This document shows, piece by piece, positions 44,389-55,415 of a stretch of 64,000 nucleotides of DNA. The number at the start of each line of letters is the position of its first letter. Positions within the stretch are counted from its first letter, which is position 1. The translations under genes were made by a program, and so were the position numbers. This stretch comes from Geodermatophilus sp. TF02-6 (GTDB lineage Bacteria; Actinomycetota; Actinomycetes; Mycobacteriales; Geodermatophilaceae): the NCBI RefSeq assembly GCF_003319115.1, contig NZ_QOHF01000007.1, forward strand, positions 62,001 to 126,000. The letters run 5' to 3'. The notes under the pieces are model-generated. The model did no database searches. It saw only the letters and a program-made list of their open reading frames with translations, and had not been told where the DNA came from.

Positions 44389-45009
44389 GTGGACGACGAC
44401 CGACGGGAGTGGGTGCGCACGCGGGAGGCCTTCACCCGGGCCGCGGGCTGGTTCGTCGAGACGACCGCCGGCGCAGCGGGACGCTGGGACGAGCCCGCGC
44501 TCGGCGAGTGGACGGTGCGCGACCTGGTCGGCCACACCGGCCGGGCGCTGTCGACGGTGCAGCGCTACCTCGGCGAGCCGGTCGACACGGTCGAGGTCCG
44601 CTCCCCCGTCGAGTACTTCCGGCGGGTCCGGGTCCTGGGGGATCCCGCGGAGGTCGCCCGGCGTGGCCGGGAGGCCGGGACGGCGCTCGGCGCCGACCCG
44701 GCCGGTGCGGTGGCGCGCCTCGCCGGCGAGGTGACCACGCTCGTGGACGGTGCCGACCCGGACGCCCTGGCGGCCACGCCGGCCGGGGGGATGCGGCTGG
44801 CCGACTACCTGCCCACCCGCACGTTCGAGCTGACCGTGCACACCTGCGACCTCGCCGCGGCGCTCGGCCGACCGCTCGACGTCCCCGAGGCCGCCGCCGC
44901 GGAGAGCCTGTCCCTGATCGGGAGCCTGGCCGTGCAGGGTGCCCGGGCCGGGGCGCTGCTGCGCGGGGCGACCGGGCGCGGCCTGCCGTCCGGCTTCACG
45001 GTCCTGTGA
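44389..45009 (+). CDS. Maleylpyruvate isomerase-like DinB protein (mycothiol-dependent type)
   Basis: 206 residues from GTG 44389 (GGGGAGGAG upstream). The N-terminal domain TREAFTRAAGWFVETTA and WTVRDLVGHTGRALSTVQ carries the conserved His of the MDMPI N-terminal family. FELTVHTCDLAAALG supplies a further conserved His. Such proteins are mycothiol-dependent isomerases or S-transferases. Its stop overlaps the GTG of the methyltransferase gene, so the two are co-translated. Possibly handles a product of the divergent monooxygenase. Confidence 0.85.
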   Translation: MDDDRREWVRTREAFTRAAGWFVETTAGAAGRWDEPALGEWTVRDLVGHTGRALSTVQRYLGEPVDTVEVRSPVEYFRRVRVLGDPAEVARRGREAGTALGADPAGAVARLAGEVTTLVDGADPDALAATPAGGMRLADYLPTRTFELTVHTCDLAAALGRPLDVPEAAAAESLSLIGSLAVQGARAGALLRGATGRGLPSGFTVL

Positions 45010-45794
45010 CCGGCGGCTGGCACGCCGACGGGGACGAGGCCCCCCGGGTCGTCGACTGGGACGCCGCCGGGTACGCGCGGCTGTCCACGCCGCAGCAGTC
45101 CTGGGCGCGCGACGTGCTGGCCCGGCTGCACCTCCGGGGTGACGAGACCGTCGTGGACCTGGGGTGCGGGGCCGGGCTGGTCACCGAGCAGCTGGCCGCC
45201 CTGGTGCCGCGCGGGCGGGTCGTCGCCGTCGACGTCTCCGCCGCCATGGTGCGCGCCACGAGGGCCCGCCTCGGCGACCGGGCGGAGGTGGTCCGGGCGG
45301 ACCTGCACGAGTTCACCTGGCCGGAGCCCGCCGACGTGCTGGTGTCGACCGCGACGCTGCACTGGGTCCCCGACCACGCGCGGCTGTGGCGGCACCTGCG
45401 CGGCCTGCTCCGACCCGGCGGCGTCCTCGCCGTGCAGTACGGCGGGGCCGGCAACATCCCCGGCGTCGAGGAGGCCATGGCCGAGCTGGCCGGCCGCGAG
45501 CCCTTCGCCGCGCACCTGGCGCCGTTCCGGTCGCCGTGGACGTTCGACGCGGTGGAGACGGCGCGGCGGGAGGTGGCGACGGCGGGCTTCACCGACGTCC
45601 GCGTGTGGAGCGAGCGTCGACCGGCGCGACCGCCCGACGTGCCGGCCTTCCTGGCCACCTCCGTCGCCGTGACCGAGCTCGACCGGTTGCCCGAGGAGCT
45701 GCGCGACCGCTACACCGCCGCCCTGTTCGCAGCCCTCGGCGCGCCGGAGGAGCTCGGCTACGTGCGGCTCGACGTCGACGCGCGGGCGGGCTGA
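45006..45794 (+). CDS. SAM-dependent methyltransferase (trans-aconitate 2-methyltransferase-like)
   Basis: 262 residues from GTG 45006, coupled by GTGA to the preceding gene. The SAM motif I is VVDLGCGAGLVTEQLAAL, acidic residue VVAVDVSAAMV, and post-motifs include DVLVSTATLHWVPDHARLW and LRPGGVLAVQYGG. The WVPDH segment is shared with Tam-type methyltransferases. Acceptor unknown. Part of the plus-strand operon that ends with TetR. Confidence 0.9.
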   Translation: MTGGWHADGDEAPRVVDWDAAGYARLSTPQQSWARDVLARLHLRGDETVVDLGCGAGLVTEQLAALVPRGRVVAVDVSAAMVRATRARLGDRAEVVRADLHEFTWPEPADVLVSTATLHWVPDHARLWRHLRGLLRPGGVLAVQYGGAGNIPGVEEAMAELAGREPFAAHLAPFRSPWTFDAVETARREVATAGFTDVRVWSERRPARPPDVPAFLATSVAVTELDRLPEELRDRYTAALFAALGAPEELGYVRLDVDARAG

Positions 45795-45856
45795 GGCAGA
45801 CCGCAGTCGGGGACACTGGGGCGGTCCCCCACAGCAGGCAGACTCGGAGGTCGGTG

Positions 45857-46501
45857 GTGGCGCGACGCACCGAGGCGCTCGACGCCGCGCTGGAGGTGCT
45901 GGCCGAGCGGGGCGCGCGCGGCCTCACCCACAGCGCGGTCGACCGGCGCGGCGGGCTGCCCGCGGGCACGACCTCCAACCACTTCCGCAGCCGCGACGCC
46001 CTGCTCGCCGGCGTCCTGGACCACCTGGCCGAACGCGAGCTGGCGGTGGTCGCCGCGCTCGACGTCGCGGCTGCGGGGCCGCCCGGCCCCGCCTCGTTCG
46101 TCGAGGAGCTCGCGGCCGTGGTCGAGTACCTGCTCGGCCCGGGGCGCACGCAGACGCTGGCGCGGCACGCCCTGTTCCTGGAGGCTGCCTGGCGGCCGCA
46201 CCTGCGCGAGGCCGTGCTCGCCGCCACCGCCCGCTTCTGGCGGCTGCTCGAGGAGCGCCTGGCCGCGCTGGGCGCCGTCTCCCCCGCCCCGGCCGCCCGG
46301 ACGCTGCTCGCCTGCGTCGACGGCCTCGTGCTCGACCAGCTGGTCCGGCCGCAGGAGGGTCTCGACCCGGCTGCGGCGCTGCGCCCGCTGGTGGCCGGCC
46401 TCATCGGGCGAGCGCCCGACGCAGCGCGGCGGGACGGTGCTCCCGGGGCCGCGGCGAGACCCTCCGCCCCGGCCTCCCGCCGGGCCGGCACGCACCCCTG
46501 A
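45857..46501 (+). CDS. TetR-family transcriptional regulator
   Basis: 214 residues from GTG 45857 (GGAGG 6 nt upstream; GTG 45854 possible). HTH region: RTEALDAALEVLAERGARGLTHSAVDRRGGLPAGTTSNHFRSRDAL, of the YcdC/Rut type where the recognition helix has AGTTSNHF. Downstream of the DinB-methyltransferase pair and probably controlling the palindrome at 44322-44339. The C-terminal 30 residues are low-complexity. Confidence 0.9.
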   Translation: MARRTEALDAALEVLAERGARGLTHSAVDRRGGLPAGTTSNHFRSRDALLAGVLDHLAERELAVVAALDVAAAGPPGPASFVEELAAVVEYLLGPGRTQTLARHALFLEAAWRPHLREAVLAATARFWRLLEERLAALGAVSPAPAARTLLACVDGLVLDQLVRPQEGLDPAAALRPLVAGLIGRAPDAARRDGAPGAAARPSAPASRRAGTHP

Positions 46502-46598
46502 GGACGGCGGCGCGAGGACACCGGGGCGCGGGCATCGGGGCTCGGGCCGGGCCGCCGAGAGGCGTTCGGCGTCGGCGTCCTCGGCCACGGGTGCTCTC

Positions 46599-47969
<1,371 letters not shown>

Positions 47970-48017
47970 GCGTGCCCTCTCACCGGTCCGCGACAGCCAG
48001 GAAAATCAGGTACACTT

Positions 48018-48029
48018 CTGATATACCAG
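48018..48029. promoter_or_regulatory. Candidate GntR operator between sdaA and gntR
   Basis: CTGATATACCAG, or CTGGTATATCAG on the minus strand, is one mismatch from a perfect 12-bp palindrome. It lies 16 bp before the regulator ATG and about 50 bp before sdaA. The same motif with one change, CTAGTATATCAG, occurs upstream of glyA at 55416-55427. FadR/GntR proteins bind short AT-rich palindromes of this kind. Confidence 0.6.
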
Positions 48030-48044
48030 ATCTAGTGCAAGAGT

Positions 48045-48770
48045 ATGTCGTTCTCCACACGGAGGCAAGCCTTGCTGGCTCTCCACCCGTACGATTCGAG
48101 CGTGACCGCCGTCCCGCTGGAACTGGACTCGTCCGCGCCCACGTCCCTGGCGGACAAGGCCTACGTGGCGATCAGGGACCGGCTGATCATGCTCGCCATC
48201 CGACCGGGTGATCCGATCGACGACGACGCGTTGGCCCAGGACCTCGGCGTGGGCCGGACCCCCGTCCGCGAGGCGCTGAAGCGGCTGGAGGTCGACCGGC
48301 TCGTCGTGTCCTACCCGCGGCGGGGGACGTTCGCGACCGGCATGGACATCTCCGATCTGGCGCACATCTCGGAGATCCGCGCTCAGCTGGAGCCACTGGC
48401 CGCCCGTCGCGCCGCCGAGCGGAGCGCTCGAACCGCATCCACCGAGCTCGAGGAGCTCGCCGCGCGCATCGACCACCTGGACGTCGCCCTGGTCGACCCG
48501 ACCGAGCTGATGCGCTGGGACCTGGCCGTGCACCGGGCCATCTACCGGGCGGCGGGCAACCCGCACCTGGAGGACGTCCTCATCCGCTACGACAACCTGG
48601 CGACGCGGATCCACTGCGTGTTCCTCGACCGGCTGCCCACGGTGGACGTCCATGTCCGGGAGCACGTAGATCTGCTCCGGGCGATCGCCGCCGGGGACGC
48701 CGATCGGGCCGACGACCTCGCCCGTCGACACGTGCTCGGCTTCGAGCAGGCGATTCGCGCGGTGATCTGA
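48045..48770 (+). CDS. GntR-family (FadR-type, FCD domain) regulator
   Basis: Up to 241 residues from ATG 48045. TTG 48072, with GGAGG 6 nt upstream, may be the real start (232 residues). The winged helix SLADKAYVAIRDRLIMLAIRPGDPI and LAQDLGVGRTPVREALKRLE is followed by an all-helical FCD domain with the metal-binding DLAVHRAIYRAAGNPHL and HVREHVDLLRAI. Divergent from sdaA. Likely controls serine, glycine or sarcosine catabolism and itself through the TATATCAG-type sites (inference). Confidence 0.92.
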   Translation: MSFSTRRQALLALHPYDSSVTAVPLELDSSAPTSLADKAYVAIRDRLIMLAIRPGDPIDDDALAQDLGVGRTPVREALKRLEVDRLVVSYPRRGTFATGMDISDLAHISEIRAQLEPLAARRAAERSARTASTELEELAARIDHLDVALVDPTELMRWDLAVHRAIYRAAGNPHLEDVLIRYDNLATRIHCVFLDRLPTVDVHVREHVDLLRAIAAGDADRADDLARRHVLGFEQAIRAVI

Positions 48771-48909
48771 GAAAGGACCCTCCTGCCCCCCACCACTCGC
48801 ACGCTCGCGGCAGGCCCCTGCAGGAGGGCCGCCCGTCCTCCACCCCTCGCACGCTCAGGGTGAGCCTCTGGACGGGGCCTCCTCGCCCTCCACCCCTCGC
48901 AGGCTCGAC
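48771..48909. repeat. Interspersed GC hairpin repeat, copy R6
   Basis: Starts directly after the GntR stop. GGACCCTCCTGC and GCAGGAGGGCC form a 9-bp perfect outer stem around CACCACTCGCACGCTCG. Two further partial units (CACCCCTCGCACGCTC and CACCCCTCGCAGGCTCG) follow, so this locus holds three units in tandem. Confidence 0.75.
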
Positions 48910-48953
48910 CGACAGCGGCACGCCCACCTGGTCGTGGGCCGCGGGAAGAGCGC

Positions 48954-49005
48954 GGTGCAGTCCGGGCCGACCCCGCCGCGCGCGAGGGTCAGCCCGGACT
49001 GCACC
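48954..49005. terminator. 14-bp perfect stem-loop between gntR and soxG
   Basis: GGTGCAGTCCGGGC (48954-48967) and GCCCGGACTGCACC (48992-49005) pair perfectly; the loop adds a further CCC/GGG pairing. It sits between convergent gntR and the sox operon end and is a likely bidirectional terminator. Confidence 0.75.
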
Positions 49006-49040
49006 GTCCGCGGCCGCGACGACTCCGGCCGCAGGACTGG

Positions 49041-49625
49041 TCAGCTCTTGTGGGTGGGGGTGAACTCCAGGGCGGCGTCCAGCAGCCAGTCGGCGAGGTA
49101 CCCGGCGAAGGAGGACCGGACGAGGAGCAGGTAGTCGTCGCCGGTGTCCGAGAGGCCGAGCAGCACGACGCCGGCCAGGCCGAGGGTCGTCTGAGCGCTG
49201 CTGCCCCGGCCGAAGACCCGCGGGTGCAGGTCGATCGCGCAGCCCCTGGCCAGCACGTCGCGCACCCGCGCCCCGGTCAGCCGCAGGCCGATGCGCTGCG
49301 CGGAGACGTCCACAGCGGCACCGCCGAGCGGGAGGACGGCGCTCCGGACGCGGGCCTCGAACTCCTCCGGCGTCTCCGCCGTGCTGGAGAGCAGCCACTC
49401 GTCGGGACCGAGCCAGACGGCCCACCCGGAGTCGGTCGGCACCCAGGTGTTGACCGCCGTCGGCAGGTCGACGCCGAGCGCCGCCGACACCTCCGGGCCG
49501 AGGGCGCCGAGCCGGACGTCGACCATCGCGACGAACGGCTCGACGGTGGTGCCGACGGTGTCGGGCAGGCGCTCGAAGGCCGTGGCCCACGCCTCCAGCG
49601 GGTGGGTGCGCAGCAGCTCAGCCAT
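49041..49625 (-). CDS. soxG: Sarcosine oxidase gamma subunit
   Basis: 194 residues, the usual gamma-subunit size. Starts MAELLRTHPLEAWATAFERL, and has AVNTWVPTDSGWAVWLGPDEWLL and ARGCAIDLHPRVFGRG, typical of SoxG with its GcvT-like fold. Overlaps the end of soxA by 8 bp and is the last gene of the sox operon. Assists assembly of the heterotetramer that oxidises sarcosine to glycine. Confidence 0.93.
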   Translation of the reverse strand: MAELLRTHPLEAWATAFERLPDTVGTTVEPFVAMVDVRLGALGPEVSAALGVDLPTAVNTWVPTDSGWAVWLGPDEWLLSSTAETPEEFEARVRSAVLPLGGAAVDVSAQRIGLRLTGARVRDVLARGCAIDLHPRVFGRGSSAQTTLGLAGVVLLGLSDTGDDYLLLVRSSFAGYLADWLLDAALEFTPTHKS

Positions 49626-52488
49626 CGCGACGGGCTCCTTCGGGATCGACCAGCACCGAGCCGGTGACCTCGACCGGGACGAGGGTGCCGTTGACGGGGA
49701 CGTGGACGGTGTCGCCGATGCGCGACCGGCCTCCCTTGACCAGGGCGAGGGCGAAGGGACGCCCGAGCTCGGCGCTGCGGTAGCTGGAGGTGACGTGACC
49801 GAGCATCGGCACCGGCGGGGGCGGCAGCTCGCCGTCGGCGCGGAACTCCACGATCTGCGAGCCCTCGGGCAGCACGGTCTGCCGGTCCCCGGGCAGGAGC
49901 CCGACCAGCTGCTTGCGCAGCGGGTCGGCGTTGGCCACCCGGGCGAACGAGCGCTTGCCGACGAAGTCGGGCTTCTTCTTCGACACCGCCCACGCCATGC
50001 CGAGGTCCTGCGGCGTGACGGTGCCGTCGGTGTCCTGCCCGATGATCGGGTAGCCCTTCTCCGCGCGCAGGACGTGCATGGTCTCGGTGCCGTACGGGGT
50101 GATGCCGTACGGGCGGCCGGCCTCGAGCAGCCGCTGCCACACGGCGACCGCGTACCAGGGGTTGACGTAGACCTCGAAGGCCAGCTCTCCGGAGAAGCTG
50201 ATCCGGGCCAGCCGGACCGGCACCCCCTCGAGGGTGGTGTCCCGCCAGGTCATGAACGGGAACGCCTCGGCGGAGACGTCGACGTCGGGGAAGACGGCGC
50301 CGATGACGTCGCGGGAGCGGGGGCCGACGACGGGGAAGGTGGCCCACTGCTCGGTGACCGAGGTGCAGTGGACGCGCAGCTCCGGCCACTCGGTCTGCAG
50401 CCACTCCTCCATCCAGTCGAGGATCTTCGCCGCGCCGCCGGTGGTGGTGAGGACGAGGAAGCGGTCCTCGGCCAGGCGCAGCACGGTGCCGTCGTCGATG
50501 ACCATGCCGTCGACGCCGCACATGACGCCGTAGCGGACCGAGCCGACCTTGAGGCTGCTCATCAGGTTCGTGTAGAGCCGGTCGAGGAGGACGGCCGCGT
50601 CGGGGCCCTGGACGTCGATCTTGCCCAGGGTGGAGCCGTCGAGGATCCCGACGCCGGTGCGGGCGGCGGCGCACTCCCGCAGGACCGCGGCCTCCATGTC
50701 CTCGCCGGGCTGCGGGTAGTAGCGGGGACGCTTCCACTGGCCGACGTCCTCGAAGACCGCCCCGGCGGCCGCGTGCCACTCGTGCAGGGCGGTGACCCGC
50801 TCGGGGTCGAAGAGCCGGCCACGGTCCCGGCCGGCCAGCGCCGCGAAGGCCACCGGGGTGTAGGGCGGCCGGAACGTGGTGGTGCCGGTGTCCTGCACCG
50901 GGACCCCGAGCAGTTCGGCGGTGATCCCCGAGGTGAGGACGCCGGAGGTCTTGCCCTGGTCGTGCGCGGTCCCGATCGTCGTGTAGCGCTTGACGTGCTC
51001 GATGGAGCGCATCCCGGCGCCGACCGCCCGGGCGATGTCGGCGACCGTCGCGTCGCGCTGCAGGTCGACGAACTGAGTACGCGCTTGCGCGCCGGAGGCG
51101 TCCGGCACCCGCCACAGCACCAGCGGCGCGGTCGGGAGGACGGGCTGCTGGGCAGCCGGTGCGGGGTCCTCCCCCGGCGGCTGGACGGCCAGGGCCTCCA
51201 GCGCCGCGCGGGCCACCCGCTGCCCGTCGGCCAGGCACCCGGCCAGGTCGAACACGCCTGCGGCCGAGCCGGTGACGGACAGGCCCTCGAGTTCCTCGGC
51301 CGGGAGGAACGCGCCGAGCTCCTCGTCGTAGCGGAGCCGGCCGCGGGCCTGGCTGAACAGGTGCACTGCGGGGTTCCAGCCTCCGCTGACCAGGAGCAGG
51401 TCGCAGGCGATCGCGCTGTTGGCGCCGACCTCTCCGTTCTCGAACGGGGCGACGAGGGCGTGCGTGACCCGCTCGACGCCCTCGGTACCGACCACGACGG
51501 ATCCGTCCAGGACCCGGATCCCGGCGCGCTCGCACTCCTCACGTCGGCGCGGCGAGCCCTCCGGCCGGGCGTCGACCACCGCCTGCACCCGCGCGCCGGC
51601 CCGGTGCAGGTCGAGGGCGGCGTCGTAGGCGCTGTCGTTGGTGGTGAACACGACGGCCTCGCGACCGGGCAGCACGCCGTAGCGGTGCAGGAACGTCCGG
51701 GCGGCGCCGGCGAGCATGACGCCCGGGCGGTCGTTGTCGGTGAACACGACCGGTCGCTCGTGGGCTCCGGTCGCCACGACGATGGCGCGGGTCCGGAAGC
51801 GCCACACCCGCTGGCGGGACAGGTGCTTGGGCGCGGTCGCACCCAGGTGATCCGTGCGCCGCTCGAGCGCCAGCACGAAGCCGTCGTCGTAGCCGCCGAA
51901 GGCGGTCGTGCGCTGCAGGTGCAGCACCTCCGGGTGCCCGGCCAGCTCGGCGACCGCCGCGGCGACCCACTGGAGCGCTGGAGCGTCGTCGAGCTGGTCG
52001 GTGCCCGACAGCAGCGAGCCGCCGGCTTCGGACTGCTCGTCGACGAGCGCGACCCGGGCCCCGGCCCGGGCGGCGGTGAGCGCGGCGGCCAGGCCCGCGG
52101 GGCCGGCTCCCACGACCAGCACGTCGACGTGGTGGTGGACCGCGTCGTAGCGCGCGGAGTCGGGCACCTCGGCCAGGCACCCCTGCCCCGGCAGCCCGTG
52201 GGCGACCAGGCCGTCGTAGAGCTCGACCGTCGTGGCCAACAGCATCGGCTCGGGGAACGGCTCCTCGATCTGCACCAGGCCGCCCGGGTCCTCGGCCCAG
52301 GCTGCGGCGATGCCGCGCGGTCGGCCGAGCTTGACGCTCGTGGCGATCTGGTGCCGGCCGGAGGCCAGCAGCGCCGAGGCCAGCGTGTCACCGGGGTGAC
52401 CGGTGTAGGTCTGCCCGTCGAAGGTGAACTGCAGGGTGGTGGTGCGGTCGACTCGGCCGCCCGAGGCGGTCCGGAACGGGCTCGTCAT
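49618..52488 (-). CDS. soxA: Sarcosine oxidase alpha subunit
   Basis: 956 residues. N-terminal beta-grasp (TLQFTFDGQTYTGHPGDTLASALLA) is followed by an NAD(FAD)-binding half with VLVVGAGPAGLAAALTAARAG and RAIVVATGAHERPVVF. The C-terminal folate-binding GcvT-like half has KIDVQGPDAAVLLDRLYTN, and GLAWAV-like motifs appear as LGMAWAVSKKKPDFVGKRS. It holds the noncovalent NAD and folate sites and captures the methyl group as 5,10-methylene-THF. Start ATG 52488 overlaps the soxD stop by 4 bp. Confidence 0.96.
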   Translation of the reverse strand: MTSPFRTASGGRVDRTTTLQFTFDGQTYTGHPGDTLASALLASGRHQIATSVKLGRPRGIAAAWAEDPGGLVQIEEPFPEPMLLATTVELYDGLVAHGLPGQGCLAEVPDSARYDAVHHHVDVLVVGAGPAGLAAALTAARAGARVALVDEQSEAGGSLLSGTDQLDDAPALQWVAAAVAELAGHPEVLHLQRTTAFGGYDDGFVLALERRTDHLGATAPKHLSRQRVWRFRTRAIVVATGAHERPVVFTDNDRPGVMLAGAARTFLHRYGVLPGREAVVFTTNDSAYDAALDLHRAGARVQAVVDARPEGSPRRREECERAGIRVLDGSVVVGTEGVERVTHALVAPFENGEVGANSAIACDLLLVSGGWNPAVHLFSQARGRLRYDEELGAFLPAEELEGLSVTGSAAGVFDLAGCLADGQRVARAALEALAVQPPGEDPAPAAQQPVLPTAPLVLWRVPDASGAQARTQFVDLQRDATVADIARAVGAGMRSIEHVKRYTTIGTAHDQGKTSGVLTSGITAELLGVPVQDTGTTTFRPPYTPVAFAALAGRDRGRLFDPERVTALHEWHAAAGAVFEDVGQWKRPRYYPQPGEDMEAAVLRECAAARTGVGILDGSTLGKIDVQGPDAAVLLDRLYTNLMSSLKVGSVRYGVMCGVDGMVIDDGTVLRLAEDRFLVLTTTGGAAKILDWMEEWLQTEWPELRVHCTSVTEQWATFPVVGPRSRDVIGAVFPDVDVSAEAFPFMTWRDTTLEGVPVRLARISFSGELAFEVYVNPWYAVAVWQRLLEAGRPYGITPYGTETMHVLRAEKGYPIIGQDTDGTVTPQDLGMAWAVSKKKPDFVGKRSFARVANADPLRKQLVGLLPGDRQTVLPEGSQIVEFRADGELPPPPVPMLGHVTSSYRSAELGRPFALALVKGGRSRIGDTVHVPVNGTLVPVEVTGSVLVDPEGARRDG

Positions 52489-52763
52489 GGGATCACCGGC
52501 TTCGGGTCATCGAGGCGGTAGACGCGCTCGAAGCGGTAGGTGGCGGTGTCGCGGATCGCATTGAACCAGCGGCGGCAGCCGGCGCTGTGCGACCAGCGCT
52601 CGGCGAAGCGGCCCTTGGGGTTGTCGCGGAAGAACACGTAGTGTGCCCACTCCTCGTCGGAGAGCCCGGCCGGGTCCTCCGGATACGCGACGTGGGCCTG
52701 GCCGCCGTAGTAGAACTCGACCTCCTCGCGGAGGCCGCACCACGGGCATTCGATGAGTTGCAC
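52485..52763 (-). CDS. soxD: Sarcosine oxidase delta subunit
   Basis: 92 residues from GTG 52763 (AGGAG 7 nt upstream). The zinc-binding N-terminus IECPWCGLREEVEFYYGGQ and the conserved WAHYVFFRDNPKGRFAERW and GCRRWFNAIRDT identify SoxD. Further Cys/His at SAGCRRW complete the metal site. Lies between soxB and soxA in the usual order B-D-A-G. Confidence 0.95.
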   Translation of the reverse strand: MQLIECPWCGLREEVEFYYGGQAHVAYPEDPAGLSDEEWAHYVFFRDNPKGRFAERWSHSAGCRRWFNAIRDTATYRFERVYRLDDPKPVIP

Positions 52764-52792
52764 GGAGGACTCCTGTATCGGTGGGCGCTGGG

Positions 52793-54025
52793 TCAGTGGG
52801 CCACGGCGGCGGCGCCGTGCTCGTCGACGAGCGCTCCGGTGACGAAGCGGTCCAGGCTGAACGGCGCCACGTTGGGGTGGGGCTCGTCGTTGGCGATGGT
52901 GGAGGCGAGGCACCAGCCGATGCCGGGCGTGGCCTTGAACCCGCCGGTGCCCCAGCCGCAGTTCAGGTAGAGGTTGTCGTAGGGGGTCCGCCCGGCGATC
53001 GGTGAGGCGTCCGGGCTGACGTCGACGATCCCGCCCCAGCTGCGCAGCAGGTGCGCCCGGGCGAACACCGGGAACAGCTCCACCGCGGCGGCCATCTGCC
53101 GCTCGATGATGTGGAACGCGCCGCGCTGCCCGTAGCCGTTGTAGGAGTCGACGCCGGCGCCCATGACCAGCTCGCCCTTGTGCGCCTGGGAGACGTACAC
53201 GTGCACCGCGTTGGACATCACGATGGTCGGGTGCATGGGCTCCAGCAGCTCGGAGACCAGGGCCTGCAGCGGGTGGCTCTGCACCGGCACGCGGAAGCCG
53301 AGCATGTCGGTGAGCACCGTCGTGTGCCCGGCGGCGCACAGGGCGACCCGCCCGGCGGCGATGTCCCCGCGGGTGGTCCGCACCCCCGTGACCCGGTTGC
53401 CCTCGGTGGTGAACCCGGTGACCTCGCAGTCCTGGATCAGGTCGATCCCGGCCTCGTCGGCACGCCGGGCGAAGCCCCAGGCGACGTAGTCGTGCTTGGC
53501 GATGCCCGCGCGGGGCTGGTAGGTGGCCCCCAGCACCGGGTAGCGGATGTCGGCCGAGGTGTTGACGATCGGGCAGATCTTGCGGACCTCGTCCGGCTCC
53601 ACCCACTCGGCGTCGACCCCGTTGAGCTTGTTGGCCTCGACCCGTCGCACGCTGTCGCGGACGTCCTGCAGCGTGTGTGCCAGGTTCAGCACCCCGCGCT
53701 GGCTGAACAGGATGGGGTAGCCCAGGTCCTCCTCCAGCCCCTCCCAGAGCTTGAGCGCCTGCTCGTAGATGGCCGCGCTCTCGTCCCAGAGGTAGTTGGA
53801 GCGGATCAGCGTGGTGTTGCGGGCCATGTTGCCGCCGGCCAGCCAGCCCTTCTCCAGCACCGCGACGTTGGTGATGCCGTGGTTCTTCGCCAGGTAGTGC
53901 GCGGTGGCCAGGCCGTGCCCGCCGCCACCGACGATGACCACGTCGTAGGAACGCTTCGGCTCCGGGTTCCGCCACAGGAAGTCCGGGTGCTCCGGCAGGT
54001 CCGCGCCGGGGGTGCGGGGGCTCAT
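52793..54025 (-). CDS. soxB: Sarcosine oxidase beta subunit
   Basis: 410 residues. DAO-type FAD-binding motif [37 protein letters not shown], and the C-terminal [20 protein letters not shown]. It is the catalytic subunit with the amine-oxidising flavin. Start ATG 54025 overlaps the glyA stop (54022) by 4 bp, so glyA-soxBDAG is a single translationally coupled operon. Confidence 0.96.
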   Translation of the reverse strand: MSPRTPGADLPEHPDFLWRNPEPKRSYDVVIVGGGGHGLATAHYLAKNHGITNVAVLEKGWLAGGNMARNTTLIRSNYLWDESAAIYEQALKLWEGLEEDLGYPILFSQRGVLNLAHTLQDVRDSVRRVEANKLNGVDAEWVEPDEVRKICPIVNTSADIRYPVLGATYQPRAGIAKHDYVAWGFARRADEAGIDLIQDCEVTGFTTEGNRVTGVRTTRGDIAAGRVALCAAGHTTVLTDMLGFRVPVQSHPLQALVSELLEPMHPTIVMSNAVHVYVSQAHKGELVMGAGVDSYNGYGQRGAFHIIERQMAAAVELFPVFARAHLLRSWGGIVDVSPDASPIAGRTPYDNLYLNCGWGTGGFKATPGIGWCLASTIANDEPHPNVAPFSLDRFVTGALVDEHGAAAVAH

Positions 54026-55380
54026 CGGGAGACCTCCGTCAGGTCGGGGTACAGGGGATGACGATCGGCCAGCCGGGTGACCCGCTCGCGGAGCTCGGCG
54101 AGCTGCTCGTCACCGAGCGAGGGCCGCAGCGCGGCGGCGATCACGTCGGACACCTCGACGAAGTCGTCGAGGTCGAAGCCGCGGGCGGCCAGCGCGGGGG
54201 TGCCGATGCGCACCCCGGAGCTGACCATCGGCGGGCGGGGGTCGAAGGGCACGGCGTTGCGGTTGACCGTGATGCCGATGGAGTGCAGCCGGTCCTCGGC
54301 CTGCCGGCCGTCCAGCTCCGACTCGCGCAGGTCCACCAGGACGAGGTGGACGTCGGTGCCGCCGCTGACGACGTCGACGCCCGCCGCGCGGGAGTCGGCT
54401 GCCAGCAACCGGTCCGCCAGGATCCGGGCGCCGGCGAGGGTGCGCTCCTGGCGCTCCCGGAAGGCCGGCTCACCGGCCAGCTTGAAGGCGACCGCCTTGG
54501 CGGCGATGACGTGCTCGAGGGGCCCGCCCTGCTGACCGGGGAACACCGAGGAGTTGAACTTCTTGGCCAGGTCGGCGGTGGCCAGGATGACCCCACCGCG
54601 CGGACCGCCCAGGGTCTTGTGGGTGGTCGAGGTGACGACGTGCGCGTGCGGCACCGGGGAGGGGTGCAGCCCGGCGGCGACGAGCCCGGCGAAGTGGGCC
54701 ATGTCCACCATCAGGTAGGCCCCGACCTCGTCGGCGATCCGGCGGAACTCGGCGAAGTCCAGGTGACGCGGGTAGGCCGACCAGCCGGCCACGATGAGCT
54801 TGGGCCGCCGCTCCTCCGCCAGCTTCTCCACCTCGGCCATGTCGACCCGGTGGTCCTCGCGGCCCACGTGGTAGGCGGCGACGTCGTAGAGCTTGCCGGA
54901 GAAGTTGAGCTTCATCCCGTGCGTCAGGTGGCCGCCGTGGGCGAGGTCGAGGCCCAGGATGGTGTCGCCGGGCTCCAGCAGGGCGGACATCGCCGCGGCG
55001 TTGGCCTGCGCGCCCGAGTGCGGCTGCACGTTGGCGTACTCGGCGCCGAACAGCGCCTTCAGCCGGTCGATGGCCAGCTGCTCGATCACGTCGACGTGCT
55101 CGCAGCCGCCGTAGTACCGCCGGCCGGGGTAGCCCTCGGCGTACTTGTTGGTCAGCACCGAGCCCTGGGCCTGCATCACCGCGACCGGGGCGAAGTTCTC
55201 GCTGGCGATCATCTCCAGCGTCGTCTGCTGCCGGGCCAGCTCGGCCGAGATCGCGCGGTGCACCTCGGGGTCGGTGTCCCCCAGCGACCGGCTGAGCACG
55301 CGGTCCGAACCGGCCGAGGCGCGCAGCCCTCCGTTCCCCTGGACGGGGGCCTGCAGCCCTTCATCCACCTGGACGACCAT
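54022..55380 (-). CDS. glyA: Serine hydroxymethyltransferase
   Basis: 452 residues from ATG 55380 (GGAAGGA 7 nt upstream). Conserved stretches: [36 protein letters not shown], the PLP-lysine segment [16 protein letters not shown], and [15 protein letters not shown]. About 25 additional N-terminal residues precede the usual start of homology. It links glycine and 5,10-methylene-THF (released by sarcosine and dimethylglycine oxidases) into serine. Being first in the sox operon, it is a dedicated catabolic copy rather than the housekeeping enzyme. A palindrome lies 36 bp upstream. Confidence 0.96.
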   Translation of the reverse strand: MVVQVDEGLQAPVQGNGGLRASAGSDRVLSRSLGDTDPEVHRAISAELARQQTTLEMIASENFAPVAVMQAQGSVLTNKYAEGYPGRRYYGGCEHVDVIEQLAIDRLKALFGAEYANVQPHSGAQANAAAMSALLEPGDTILGLDLAHGGHLTHGMKLNFSGKLYDVAAYHVGREDHRVDMAEVEKLAEERRPKLIVAGWSAYPRHLDFAEFRRIADEVGAYLMVDMAHFAGLVAAGLHPSPVPHAHVVTSTTHKTLGGPRGGVILATADLAKKFNSSVFPGQQGGPLEHVIAAKAVAFKLAGEPAFRERQERTLAGARILADRLLAADSRAAGVDVVSGGTDVHLVLVDLRESELDGRQAEDRLHSIGITVNRNAVPFDPRPPMVSSGVRIGTPALAARGFDLDDFVEVSDVIAAALRPSLGDEQLAELRERVTRLADRHPLYPDLTEVSR

Positions 55381-55415
55381 GCCGGGATCCTTCCTGTCAT
55401 GTATCAACCCGAAAA

